In this document: one piece after another, positions 25,249-33,931 of the stretch
Layout: each line of letters opens with the position of its first letter
How positions within the stretch are numbered: position 1 is the stretch's first letter
Source of the DNA: Palsa-360 sp963719875
GTDB lineage: Bacteria > Acidobacteriota > Terriglobia > Acidiferrales > UBA7541
DNA: 64,000 nucleotides
Assembly: GCA_963719875.1 (NCBI GenBank)
Contig: CAVRDJ010000002.1
Coordinates: forward strand, 1,922,001 to 1,986,000
Direction of reading: 5' to 3'
Program-made: the position numbers and the translations under genes
Notes under the pieces: generated by a model
What the model was told of the DNA's origin: nothing
What the model saw: the letters and a program-made list of their open reading frames with translations, nothing else
Database searches by the model: none

Positions 25249-26058
25249 TTAAATCTGCGAATACGGCGTGGGCGTCAGAATTACGTTGGTGATATTGGAA
25301 ACGATGGGCTCAAACGCGTACTTGGGCTGCGTCGAATATGACTTCCAATCATCGGAGCCGCGGAACGCGGCCCATTGCTTGTCTCGCGTGGCCAGGCTGT
25401 CAAAGCACAGCATGTAGGTCAGATTCGGCAGGCGCGGGCCGATGAGCGTTTCGCTGTAGAAGATTTGCTCGAAGCCGTTCTTGGCGAAAATTTCGGCTTC
25501 GCCTGACTGCATCATTTCCACCTTTCGGCGGTGATCCTGATCGGTCGCGCCTTCGTAAATGCGCAACTCGAAAACGCGCGTGCCGTGCGTCGCGGCAGCT
25601 TTCGGCAGAACGAGATTCGGCCATTTCTCAAACGCTTGAAGGAACGTGCTGTCCATGCGCTCGAACGCAGGCTCTTTGGCGGGCGCGTTCAGGAACGCCG
25701 CTCCGGCCTTCGTGTAATCAGCGTCTTGCCCGAGGCGGGTCTCCACCGTGGCCAGCATTTCCGCCGAAAGGCCAGGCATCAGCACGTAGATCGACGGCGT
25801 ATCCGGTCCAATCGAAAGATCAAACACGCCGACGGGAGAAATCGAGAGACGATTCAGCGCCGGAATCAGCGCGTCGCGGAAAAAATCATCGCATAGCTTC
25901 CGCTGCGGGCCGGCGTTGATGTGGTATCGCCGAAGCTGGTAGAACTCGCGGCCTTTCGCTGTCATATTTCCCTGGGCCGCTTCCAGCGCGCTTCCTGGCG
26001 CAGTGACCGCAAGCGCCGATGCGGCGAGCGAAGAAGCCAGAAATTTTCGCCGTTCCAT
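25249..26058 (-). CDS. secreted NIPSNAP family protein
   Basis: The 269-residue precursor starts MERRKFLASSLAASALAVTAPGSALEA, an RR-containing export signal of Tat type (RRKFL). Two NIPSNAP-like ferredoxin folds follow: residues about 38-130 (FYQLRRYHINAGPQ) and about 155-265 (TRVFELRIYEGATDQDHRRKVEMM ... FYSETLIGPRLPNLTYMLCF). Bacterial NIPSNAP proteins have no firmly known reaction. It stands alone between two repeats. The terminal TAA touches a GTAG repeat. Confidence 0.85.
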   Translation of the reverse strand: MERRKFLASSLAASALAVTAPGSALEAAQGNMTAKGREFYQLRRYHINAGPQRKLCDDFFRDALIPALNRLSISPVGVFDLSIGPDTPSIYVLMPGLSAEMLATVETRLGQDADYTKAGAAFLNAPAKEPAFERMDSTFLQAFEKWPNLVLPKAAATHGTRVFELRIYEGATDQDHRRKVEMMQSGEAEIFAKNGFEQIFYSETLIGPRLPNLTYMLCFDSLATRDKQWAAFRGSDDWKSYSTQPKYAFEPIVSNITNVILTPTPYSQI

Positions 26059-26147
26059 GGAAATCCTCCCGTGTAAGCAGTTGAGCGATTCGCCTGCTAT
26101 TTATGCGCGTATCGTCACATAATTTGTTTCACGTGTCTATTCTTGGA

Positions 26148-26225
26148 GTAGGTCGGGCTTCAGCCTGTCGCTTTTGGTTTTGTTCCAACCCACGCGCAAA
26201 CCAGACAGGCTGAAGCCCGTCCTAC
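26148..26225. repeat. BIME-like repeat, family A variant
   Basis: GTAGGTCGGGCTTCAGCCTG at the left, GACAGGCTGAAGCCCGTCCTAC at the right. The right CTAC supplies the TAG stop of the PQQ dehydrogenase. Confidence 0.85.
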
Positions 26226-28303
26226 TTGGGCGCCTCCGCTTTTGCCGACTCGCGCGCGCGTTCCAGAACATACGCGTGGATCAAGCGAACCTGCGCGGAG
26301 GTAATGTCCCCGGTGAACGACGGCATACCGAATTCTCGCCGCGCGCCGCCCAGCACGATTTCCTCGAACATCTCGTGCGTGGGCTCCGCGGCATAGCGTA
26401 AGTCCGGCACCGATCCTCCGCTCACCACGTCGCCGCCGTGGCATCGCCCGCAGAAGTTGGCAAACAGCACGCGGCCCTGTTCAATTTCGGCGGGTGAAGC
26501 CGCAAGCTTGAAAGTCGGCATCGGGACCGGCCGAACTACGCGCTGGTATGGGGGAAGCGTCAAAGTCCCTCCGAGCTTGAACGTCAAAAGTTTTCCGGGC
26601 CCAACATTTCCTTTGCCGGCGGGCCGATTGCCGAGGACCTGAGGTCCGCCCCACCCGGACTGGACCGAAACATATTGGACGCCGTCCACCGAGTACGTCA
26701 TAGGTGGCGCCGCGATGCCGACTCCGGCGTCGAATTCCCAGAGCGACTTGCCATCGGTGGCGCGGTAGGCAACGAGTTTTCCGTCCGAGCGCCCGTGAAA
26801 AACAAGATTCCCGGCGGTGGCCAGCGTTCCTCCGCTTTTCGGATCGGGCATGTCCACATGCCACGCTTCCTTTTGAGCGACCGGGTCCCAGGCCACCAGC
26901 CGCCCGGAGGACTTCGACTTGAGGTATTGGTCGCGCACCGGGCCGTGGTAGGCGCGGTCGTACCCGGTGGTCTGGTCGTGCATGTTAATCTTGAAGTTAT
27001 GTACTACTGCGTGCATAGAAGTGTCGGTGAGGACGGGAAGGTAGACGAGCCCCGTGGTGGGACTGAACGACATGGGGTGCCAGTTGTGCGCGCCCTCGGC
27101 CGATGGCCATACGAGTGTCGCGTCCTTGAACTTCCGGGCAGCCGCATTCTCAATCGGGCGCCCGCTCGGGTCGATGCCGGTGGCCCAATTGACCGGGGCA
27201 TAGGGCCGCGCCGAAATGAATTTGCCGTTTTCCCGGTCGATCACGTAAAAAAAGCCGTTCTTGTTCGCTTGCATCACCACGCGGCGCTGAGCCCCATCGA
27301 TAGAGAGTGTCGCCAGCATCAGGGGCTGGGTCGCGTCGTAGTCCCAGTTGTCGCCCGGCGTTGTCTGGTAGTGCCATACTTGCTCCCCGGTGTCGGCGCG
27401 CACCGCGACGATGGAAGCGACGTAGAGATTGTCGCCCTTGCCGCGCAGTTGGTCGTACCAGGGCGAAGCGTTCCCCGTGCCGAAGTACACCAGGTCGAGT
27501 TCCGGATCGTAGACCATCGACTCCCAGGCGGTCCCGCCGCCTCCCGCCTTCCACCACTGGCCTGACCAAGTGGCTGCCGCGCGCTTCATCGCGTCGGATT
27601 CGAACGGCTTGGACGGATCGCCCGGCACGGTATATGTCCGCCAAGCAAGATTGCCCGTCTCCGCGTCGTACGCGGAGACGTAGCCGCGCACGGGGTACTC
27701 CGCGCCCGCGTTTCCGATGAGCACGCGCCCCTTGGCGATCCGAGGCGCGGCAGTGATGGCGTAGCTCCCGTCCTTCGGCGTCGTCTGGACATCCCAGACC
27801 GGTACGCCCGTCTTGGCGTCCAGCGCGACGAGCCTCCCGTCCAGCGTCCCAAGATAGACGCGGCCCTTGTAGAGCGCGACTCCTCGATTGACCACATCGC
27901 AGCATACGTACTTGGCGTGGTCTTTCGGCACTTTCGGATCGTAGTTCCACAGGAGTTTCCCGGTCGGTGCGTCGAACGCGTACACCAGGCTCCACGCGCT
28001 CGTCGTATAAAGCACCCCATCCTTGACCAGCGGGGTGGCCTCGACCCCGCGCAAAGTTTCGAGGTCGTAAGACCACGCCAGGCCGAGCTTGCCGACGCTC
28101 TGCTCGTCAATCAGCTTCAAAGGGCTGAAGCGCTGTTCCGAATAGGTGCGTCCATAGGTGATCCAATTCGCGGAATCTCCATCCGCCGCGCGAAGCGCCG
28201 CATCATCGACGACTTCTTGCTTGCGGGCGCATCCTGTGATCGCGAGGACCCAGATTGCCGCAGATGCCAAAATCCAACGTCGGGACAAATTGTGGAGCAT
28301 CAC
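26222..28303 (-). CDS. PQQ-dependent alcohol dehydrogenase with C-terminal heme c domain
   Basis: The 693-residue precursor has a lipoprotein-like signal (ASAAIWVLAITGC). The propeller of a quinoprotein alcohol dehydrogenase follows: repeated W-motifs such as GKLLWNYDP, GVPVWDVQT and GEQVWHYQTTPGDNWDYDATQP (active-site Asp region). The adjacent-cysteine pair YVCCDVVNRG is typical of this family. A cytochrome c domain begins near residue 610 with FANFCGRCHGG. Such quinohemoproteins oxidise alcohols in the periplasm and pass electrons to the respiratory chain. No dedicated cytochrome or pqq genes are adjacent. Its stop codon lies in a repeat. Confidence 0.92.
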   Translation of the reverse strand: MMLHNLSRRWILASAAIWVLAITGCARKQEVVDDAALRAADGDSANWITYGRTYSEQRFSPLKLIDEQSVGKLGLAWSYDLETLRGVEATPLVKDGVLYTTSAWSLVYAFDAPTGKLLWNYDPKVPKDHAKYVCCDVVNRGVALYKGRVYLGTLDGRLVALDAKTGVPVWDVQTTPKDGSYAITAAPRIAKGRVLIGNAGAEYPVRGYVSAYDAETGNLAWRTYTVPGDPSKPFESDAMKRAAATWSGQWWKAGGGGTAWESMVYDPELDLVYFGTGNASPWYDQLRGKGDNLYVASIVAVRADTGEQVWHYQTTPGDNWDYDATQPLMLATLSIDGAQRRVVMQANKNGFFYVIDRENGKFISARPYAPVNWATGIDPSGRPIENAAARKFKDATLVWPSAEGAHNWHPMSFSPTTGLVYLPVLTDTSMHAVVHNFKINMHDQTTGYDRAYHGPVRDQYLKSKSSGRLVAWDPVAQKEAWHVDMPDPKSGGTLATAGNLVFHGRSDGKLVAYRATDGKSLWEFDAGVGIAAPPMTYSVDGVQYVSVQSGWGGPQVLGNRPAGKGNVGPGKLLTFKLGGTLTLPPYQRVVRPVPMPTFKLAASPAEIEQGRVLFANFCGRCHGGDVVSGGSVPDLRYAAEPTHEMFEEIVLGGARREFGMPSFTGDITSAQVRLIHAYVLERARESAKAEAPK

Positions 28304-28552
28304 TTCCTCCGCACGGAATTGCAGATTCGGCCCTGGCCGGCAGGGCCTGTCATGTTAGGTAGCTGCCGCACTGATATGCTGCGCGGTAAGCGGATGTCAA
28401 GCTGTAATTTGCTTCCGAAGATCGCGCCATTTCATTTCCGATGGGCGGGTGACTGGGCCGATGTGGTGCGCCCTGTCGCGTGCCCGGTCCTTGTCCGCAG
28501 GAGTGGACAAGAACAGGGCGCCCGCAAACCCGCTCTGTTTCGCGCAGGCATT
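28304..28552. other. upstream region of the PQQ dehydrogenase
   Basis: No gene seen. It should hold the dehydrogenase promoter on the minus strand, but I could not place it with confidence. Confidence 0.3.
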
Positions 28553-29461
28553 TTACTTCGTACTCTTGGAATCCTTGTACCCTTTCTTGGTGACTTCCGC
28601 GGCGCGCTGTTCCAGGGCGGAGCGAGTGAAAAGTTGCGCGGCGAGGTCGGAGTTAAATTTACACGAGGTCAAGAAGGTCTGGGACAGCTTGCGGTCATTG
28701 CGGGAGAGTTCAATACTCAGCGGAGACTTGACACCGTTGAGCGCCAAGTACTGCGTGTAGCTGGTAATGTTCTCGGTGGTCACCCGCGTTTCAGGATCGC
28801 GTGTGGCCACCACCCAGCGCAGCGGCAGGTGCGTAAACTTATCGATTCCCAGCCGCATCAGGCGGTGATCGCTGTCGGTAAACTCGATCCACTCCGCTTC
28901 CTTCAAGTCGATCAAGTCCGTGCCTCCGTACTGCACTTCCACGCCGGGTTCGTTCATGCGTCTGCGCAACATATTGTTCATGCCGGACATCACTTGTTCG
29001 TTGAAATTCTTAACCAGGTCTTCCGCCTGGTCGGACACGCCGCTCTTGTCGAGCGACCAGCCTTCTTTGCCGTTGAACACGGTGATCATCGCGCCGCCGT
29101 GAGTGATCAACAGGTCGTCTGTCCCAAGAAAGAAACCGAGAATCGTGTGCTCGCCCTTGGTGAAATATTCCGTGCGATTCTTGTCCGGGAGCAGCCAAAG
29201 ATCGCGGAACAGCGTGAAGCCCATCAGTGTGCCGGCGGTGCCGAATTGCGCGGCTCGCCCGTCGCATTGGGTATCGCGCACGTTCAGATACGCCTGCCCG
29301 CCGAGCGCGGTGATGACCTGCTGCAACACTTGCTTGGCCTTCGCGGCGCTTTGCTCGGGGAGCAATTCCTGAGCCGGTGCGGCGGCCGCGGGCCTTCCGC
29401 AAGCCCACGCCAAGCCCAGCGCCAAAATCATGCACGTGGCCGTCCGGAATATCAGCCGCAC
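28553..29461 (-). CDS. secreted protein, possibly LolA-like fold
   Basis: The 302-residue precursor has a signal peptide ending near AAAAPAQ (residues 1-30). The mature part starts with a helical stretch (AAKAKQVLQQVITALGGQAYLNVRD), followed by beta-rich sequence including NRTEYFTKGEHTILGFF, HGGAMITVFNGKEGWSLDK and LPLRWVVATRDPETRV. This pattern resembles outer-membrane lipoprotein-carrier-like folds, but no diagnostic residues are clear. Function is unknown. Confidence 0.7.
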   Translation of the reverse strand: MRLIFRTATCMILALGLAWACGRPAAAAPAQELLPEQSAAKAKQVLQQVITALGGQAYLNVRDTQCDGRAAQFGTAGTLMGFTLFRDLWLLPDKNRTEYFTKGEHTILGFFLGTDDLLITHGGAMITVFNGKEGWSLDKSGVSDQAEDLVKNFNEQVMSGMNNMLRRRMNEPGVEVQYGGTDLIDLKEAEWIEFTDSDHRLMRLGIDKFTHLPLRWVVATRDPETRVTTENITSYTQYLALNGVKSPLSIELSRNDRKLSQTFLTSCKFNSDLAAQLFTRSALEQRAAEVTKKGYKDSKSTK

Positions 29462-29520
29462 AGGATGAAACCTCCACTTACATGGAAGAGCTTATCAGCC
29501 ATAAAGGTTGCCAGGATTTT

Positions 29521-29596
29521 GTAGCGCCGGCGTCTCGCCGGCGATTTTTCCGATCTCTACACATTGCAAAAAAGGCCGGCGGGACGCCGGCGCTAC
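29521..29596. repeat. BIME-like repeat, family D
   Basis: GTAGCGCCGGCGTCTCGCCGG at the left and CCGGCGGGACGCCGGCGCTAC at the right, with a 35-base spacer. It lies between two minus-strand genes. Confidence 0.85.
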
Positions 29597-29622
29597 AACA
29601 CATCGTGCGCCCGGCTGTTCAT

Positions 29623-30387
29623 CTACTTTTCGGCTCGCGCCAAGCGTGCAGTCGTGACCAGTTCGCGAAATAGCGCCTGCGCCAGAGTATCCACCGGCAT
29701 TCTTTCGGGGTGCCATTGCACGCCCACCACCCAGTTCGAATTGTCCTTCCACTCCACCGCCTCGACCACGCCGTCCGGCGCGCGCGCGGTAATGCGCAGG
29801 CCCCGCCCGGGATCCAGCACGGATTGGTGATGCCACGAATTGACCTCCGGATGAACCCCGCCGGAGAGTGTAAGAACGCGGCCGGGATCGAGACTGGCCG
29901 CGTGCCTGGCATCCGGCGCTTCGCTTCCATCGGGAAGCTCATCTTCTTCCGGACTGTGGCAGACTGTCGTGCCCAGCTCGCTGGGAATGTCCTGGACGAG
30001 GCTGCCGCCGAGAAACACGTTCAGCGATTGAATGCCATAGCAAATGGCCAGGACGGGCTTGCCCGCGGCCAGCGCGTGTTCGAGGAGAGCGAAATCGGTG
30101 CGCTCGCGAGCCGCGTCGGCAGCAGCGGCGGCCGAGTGGCGCTTCGCGCCATAGTGCGCCGGATTGACATCAGCGGGGCTCCCCGTGAGCAGGAACGCGT
30201 CCAGACTTTCCGCCTCGCGCTGCAAGGTTTCGGAACCGGAGGTGAGTGAAATCAGCACCGCTTCTCCGCCTGCTGTTTCCACGGCATGTATGTATTTGTC
30301 GATTTTGGCGCGCCGGTTCGCTGCTTCCTCCGCGGCGGTGCGCCACGTTACGCCGATGCGCGGATGGGAAATAACTTGCTGTGCCAT
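29623..30387 (-). CDS. class I glutamine-amidotransferase-like hydrolase (peptidase C26/PuuD-like)
   Basis: From the ATG at 30387 the 254-residue protein matches gamma-glutamyl-gamma-aminobutyrate hydrolase-type enzymes. It has LLTGSPADVNPAHYG, the nucleophile elbow PVLAICYGIQSLNVFLGGSL and the His-Glu pair VQWHPE. Members hydrolyse gamma-glutamyl bonds. The elbow reads CYG where many PuuD enzymes have CRG. An upstream ATG at 30435 is in frame but adds a weak head. No polyamine or GABA genes are adjacent, so the substrate is open. Confidence 0.85.
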   Translation of the reverse strand: MAQQVISHPRIGVTWRTAAEEAANRRAKIDKYIHAVETAGGEAVLISLTSGSETLQREAESLDAFLLTGSPADVNPAHYGAKRHSAAAAADAARERTDFALLEHALAAGKPVLAICYGIQSLNVFLGGSLVQDIPSELGTTVCHSPEEDELPDGSEAPDARHAASLDPGRVLTLSGGVHPEVNSWHHQSVLDPGRGLRITARAPDGVVEAVEWKDNSNWVVGVQWHPERMPVDTLAQALFRELVTTARLARAEK

Positions 30388-30492
30388 GGGAGATGCCATC
30401 GTAACATCGGGCCACACGGCCAGCAATACGCGCACTAGTAACGACTACGTGCAGGACTGGCTTCAGAGGCTGCGGAATAAGGGCCCCACTCC

Positions 30493-30590
30493 TTTTGTCA
30501 TTCCGAGCGAAGCGAGGAATCTCTCTTCGATTTAACTCCATGGAAAAAAGAGAGATTCCTCGGCGCGCAGCGCGGCTCGGAATGACAAAA
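30493..30590. repeat. long inverted repeat, TTGTCATTCCGAGC type
   Basis: TTTTGTCATTCCGAGCGAAG on the left is mirrored by GCTCGGAATGACAAAA on the right, with GAGGAATCTCTC inside pairing GAGAGATTCCTC. A related half copy is at 38791-38820. It differs from the GTAG families. Confidence 0.8.
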
Positions 30591-30619
30591 ATTTGAGTTT
30601 TTCCGCAAGCTGTGAGGTC

Positions 30620-30673
30620 TGCGGGGGGTCGTCCTTGCAAGGACCAAAACCCGCAGGCTGAAGCCTGCGCTAC
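30620..30673. repeat. BIME-like repeat, family A, left half decayed
   Basis: The right half CAGGCTGAAGCCTGCGCTAC is intact. The left half keeps only GCGGGGGGTCGTCCTTGCAAGG-like spacer sequence. Confidence 0.7.
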
Positions 30674-30701
30674 AAACCCCCACGAATTCAGCGGCGCCGG
30701 A

Positions 30702-32582
30702 CTAAGTTGCAGCTGCCGCGGTGGGACCCGCCGGCGCCGGCGCTGCGGGCTGGGGAATATTTTTCCGGCGGAGCAACTCGACGATGGCGGAATAAAGTTT
30801 TCCCCGCTGCTGGTGGCGCTCGTTCGCGCGAGTCACATAGCGCACGGCAATTTCAAATCCGAGATTGGACGGGCGAACGCTGATTGCGGGGCCGGCGGAA
30901 AACGGGCGAACTCCGCGAACGCTCCCCATCTGTCCCCATTCTTGTTCCGCCAGATGCGCGTTCGCTTCGGTCTCCTTCGTTACGATTTTCTGAATCTCCT
31001 CCGCGATGGGATACGGGTCCTGATCCACCGGGATGGCCAGCTGCAATTCGTCCCAGAGCCATTGGCCGGAAGTGGAAAAATCGAAGTAGTGCCCCTCGAT
31101 GGCGTAGCTGTTGACGAACGTCACGCGGCGTCCCGTGGGATGTCCGGCATCGTTCCAGTTGCCGGTTTCGAGCACCACGGTATGGAACAGTCCGATTTCG
31201 ACGACTTCGCCGCTCACGCCGTTGATTTCCACCCAATCGCCGTGACGAATTCCGTTTTTCCCCATCAACACGAACCACCCGAAAAATCCGACGATAAAAT
31301 CCTTCATCGCAACCGTAAGCCCGGCGCCGGCGAGGGCCAGAACCGTCGCCAACTGGCTGGGCATGCCGAAAACAATCACTAGAATCAGAACGGCGCCTGC
31401 CGCCCGCGTGACAATGTGCGCGACCGACCGCAAGGTCAGGAGTTTTTGCTGATCGGGTTCCACGCGCGCGAACATTCGCTCCAGAAAGTAAGTTGTCAGC
31501 AGGACGGCCACGCCGATGGCCAGCATCAAGGCGATGGAAATGAGCAGGCTGTGCAGTAGGTCCCGGCGGCGCGAAGCAACCAGCGCACTCCACTGCCCAT
31601 AGACTCCCGCGAGGCCTTGCTGATTGCGTATGCGGCTGTCAATCCCGGACATTCTTTTCTGCATCGCATTCAGAGACTGGAAAGAAGAAATTGCCGAGCT
31701 GGTTTGACTGGATTGGGAGGAGGACGCATTACCCGAATTCCCGCTGGAGGCGTTTCCCGGAGGCGCTTCGGCCAATTTTTTCTTCTGTTGGGATTGTTCC
31801 TGATCGAGTTGGAGTTCGAGTTGGTCGTGTGTTCCGGAAAATGTGGCCACTAGTGCGGCCGCTCCGCGTTCCTCCTGGCCGAGGCGTCCGACAATCGATT
31901 GCAACGCGTACCATGCGCGCGCGCGGGAGAGAAATGAACCAGAGGCCGGCAGCGTCGAACTCGCCTGCCTTCCAACGATATTGAGGTCCAGCTGGCCGCC
32001 GCTACTTTGCTCCGAGGCGTTGTAATCATCGAGCATGCGCTGGACTCGGTTTTGGGGGTCGCCGCCGGCCCGCTCCAGATCCTGGTGCGCGTCGGCGAGT
32101 TCGTCCTCGGTTAATTCCTGGCGAGTCTTGGCCAGGTCGAGTTGTTGCGTCAGAGCTTCCTTCTGATCGTCCTTTGCGCCGGCCAGGAGTTTGGTAAGGC
32201 GCGCAACATCCGCAGTCAACTCGGCATCCTCCTGTTCGCCTTTGGAGATGCGTTCGAGGACGCCTTTGATTTCCGGCGTGGAGGGAACCGGTTGAGAGGC
32301 GGCTTCGTAGAGCGCAGAAGCGAAAGCAAAATCAACCTCATGATCGGCCTTCCGGAGCGCGTCGCGCGCCAGGTCTTGCTCTTCCGGGGTGGCCGCAAGC
32401 TGTGCCAGGGACTGTGCGGTGCGAAATTGCCGCAGGTCCACGGGTGACTGCGGGAGTTTCGATGCGGGTCCGGTGGACGAAACCGTGCGAGCGCCCCACT
32501 CGGTGGTCACCACCAGGCCAACCCCGGTGAGCACGAGGAGCGCGATCAAAACAATAAGAATCGTCCGCTGGTTAGATTGCAT
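30702..32582 (-). CDS. MscS family mechanosensitive channel with coiled-coil N-terminus
   Basis: The 626-residue protein begins with a signal or anchor helix (TILIVLIALLVLTGVGLVV). A long periplasmic coiled-coil region follows (about residues 60-210, Gln/Glu/Lys/Asp-rich) and then several membrane helices (about 345-440). The MscS core follows: GIRHGDWVEINGVSGEVVEIGLFHTVVLETG and VTFVNSYAIEG. It should open under membrane tension and release solutes. The pore-helix GxxxG/AxxxG pattern is visible in ALAGAGLTVAMKDFIVGFFGW. It reads in the same direction as the permease gene upstream. Confidence 0.88.
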   Translation of the reverse strand: MQSNQRTILIVLIALLVLTGVGLVVTTEWGARTVSSTGPASKLPQSPVDLRQFRTAQSLAQLAATPEEQDLARDALRKADHEVDFAFASALYEAASQPVPSTPEIKGVLERISKGEQEDAELTADVARLTKLLAGAKDDQKEALTQQLDLAKTRQELTEDELADAHQDLERAGGDPQNRVQRMLDDYNASEQSSGGQLDLNIVGRQASSTLPASGSFLSRARAWYALQSIVGRLGQEERGAAALVATFSGTHDQLELQLDQEQSQQKKKLAEAPPGNASSGNSGNASSSQSSQTSSAISSFQSLNAMQKRMSGIDSRIRNQQGLAGVYGQWSALVASRRRDLLHSLLISIALMLAIGVAVLLTTYFLERMFARVEPDQQKLLTLRSVAHIVTRAAGAVLILVIVFGMPSQLATVLALAGAGLTVAMKDFIVGFFGWFVLMGKNGIRHGDWVEINGVSGEVVEIGLFHTVVLETGNWNDAGHPTGRRVTFVNSYAIEGHYFDFSTSGQWLWDELQLAIPVDQDPYPIAEEIQKIVTKETEANAHLAEQEWGQMGSVRGVRPFSAGPAISVRPSNLGFEIAVRYVTRANERHQQRGKLYSAIVELLRRKNIPQPAAPAPAGPTAAAAT

Positions 32583-32635
32583 ATCGCGTCGGGATTAGCG
32601 CCCGGATCTCCCCAAAGTGTTGCGGTGTCGCAATT

Positions 32636-32670
32636 GTAGAGGCATCCGCCGCGGCGGACCATGCCCCTAC
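32636..32670. repeat. GTAG...CTAC palindrome with CCGCCGCGGCGG core
   Basis: GTAGAGGCAT, a CCGCCGCGGCGGA core, and ATGCCCCTAC. It is shorter than the paired families and uses the same core as the terminator at 17210. Confidence 0.6.
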
Positions 32671-32768
32671 GACGAAGCAATAGATCAACAGCTTCCTAAG
32701 CAGCCACGCCTCGGATTATAGGCGCGCGTCCATCGCTGAAGAGAGGGGTAGCCACGATTCGCCCCAGT

Positions 32769-33827
32769 CTATTCGCCGAGCCAGCGGCCCATCGGCTCCC
32801 AGCCCTCGGCATGGTCGCAAATCACCTTGACGGTTGCCGTGATAGGGATTGCCAGAATCAGTCCTATCGCGCCCCAGAGCCATCCCCAGAATAATAACGC
32901 CGCGGTGACCGCGAGAGCATTCAAGTGGACGCGGCGCCCCACAATCGCGGGCATCAAGACGTTCAGGCCGACAATATGAAGAAACGTCAGCATAGCCGCA
33001 ACACCGAAGTATGGACCGATCGTGTTCCACTGCGCCAGGCCGATCAAAGATGGCGGAATCCATGCCAGTACCGCGCCGAGGTACGGCACCAGGTTCAGCA
33101 GTCCCGAAACGCAACCCAGCAGAAAGGGATATTTCAAATGAATCCAAAGAAAAAAGCCCCAGCTCAAAAGCATCAGAATGATGGCAATGAGGGCATTGCC
33201 CGCAACAAAACTTCGGAGCATCAAACTGACTTCATCGAGCGCCTCCCGGACGCGCTCCTGATTTTCCTCCGGGAATAAATCAATCGTCACTTTCCAGATG
33301 CGGGGTTTTGCGGCGAGCATGAAGAAAACCAGGAAGGGCAAGAACGTCGCCACGACCAGAATGGAGTACAACGATCCCACCCCTCGGAGCAGCCATTCGC
33401 GCACGGGGGGTGGCTCCGTGGTGCGTAGCGAGGTCTGCCCTTTTTCGGTCGCGGGCGAAATCGCCTCGACCCCTTTTTCCACGGTGGCCAGCCGACGGTC
33501 AAACGCCGTCGTCAGGTGGCGCAAAATTGCGCTGTACCGCGGCCAGTCGGAGAGAAATTGGTTCCCTCGATCCACGACCATGTAACCAATTCCGCCGACC
33601 ATCGCCGTGACCGCCAAAAGCACCACCAGCGCCCCGAGAGGGCGCGGAATATGGATTCGCGCCAGAACGCCAACGACCGGATCAAGAAAATAGGCCAGCA
33701 ATACAGCGAGCAGCAACGTGACCACCACATCCGAGGCAAAGTACAAAAAGGCGAAGACGATGGCCGCCGCAATGATGCGTTGAGAAGGGTTGGATCGCGC
33801 CGATACTTTGACGTCTTCAATCTGCAT
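32769..33827 (-). CDS. AI-2E family transporter (PerM/TqsA-like)
   Basis: The 352-residue protein has about eight hydrophobic segments and family-typical stretches: LLLAVLLAYFLDPVV near the N-terminus, LLNLVPYLGAVLAWIPPSLIGLAQ and MPAIVGRRVHLNALAVTAALLFWGWLWGAIGLILAIPITA near the C-terminus. Members of this family export small molecules or act as Na+/H+ antiporters; the substrate cannot be inferred here. It is divergent from cdaA, with a 104-base gap holding both promoters. Confidence 0.88.
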   Translation of the reverse strand: MQIEDVKVSARSNPSQRIIAAAIVFAFLYFASDVVVTLLLAVLLAYFLDPVVGVLARIHIPRPLGALVVLLAVTAMVGGIGYMVVDRGNQFLSDWPRYSAILRHLTTAFDRRLATVEKGVEAISPATEKGQTSLRTTEPPPVREWLLRGVGSLYSILVVATFLPFLVFFMLAAKPRIWKVTIDLFPEENQERVREALDEVSLMLRSFVAGNALIAIILMLLSWGFFLWIHLKYPFLLGCVSGLLNLVPYLGAVLAWIPPSLIGLAQWNTIGPYFGVAAMLTFLHIVGLNVLMPAIVGRRVHLNALAVTAALLFWGWLWGAIGLILAIPITATVKVICDHAEGWEPMGRWLGE

Positions 33828-33931
33828 ATTTCCGCCAATTTCAACATAGCACAGCCCCGAATCCGGAGAAACCGCGACAAACTGCGGCTTGCCCCAGACA
33901 GCAAGGCTGGGATACCGTAGATGGCACTACC

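Noticed and set aside
26675..27565. Plus-strand open frame inside the PQQ dehydrogenase
   Set aside because: It is a shadow of the dehydrogenase, whose W-motifs and heme motif are on the minus strand.
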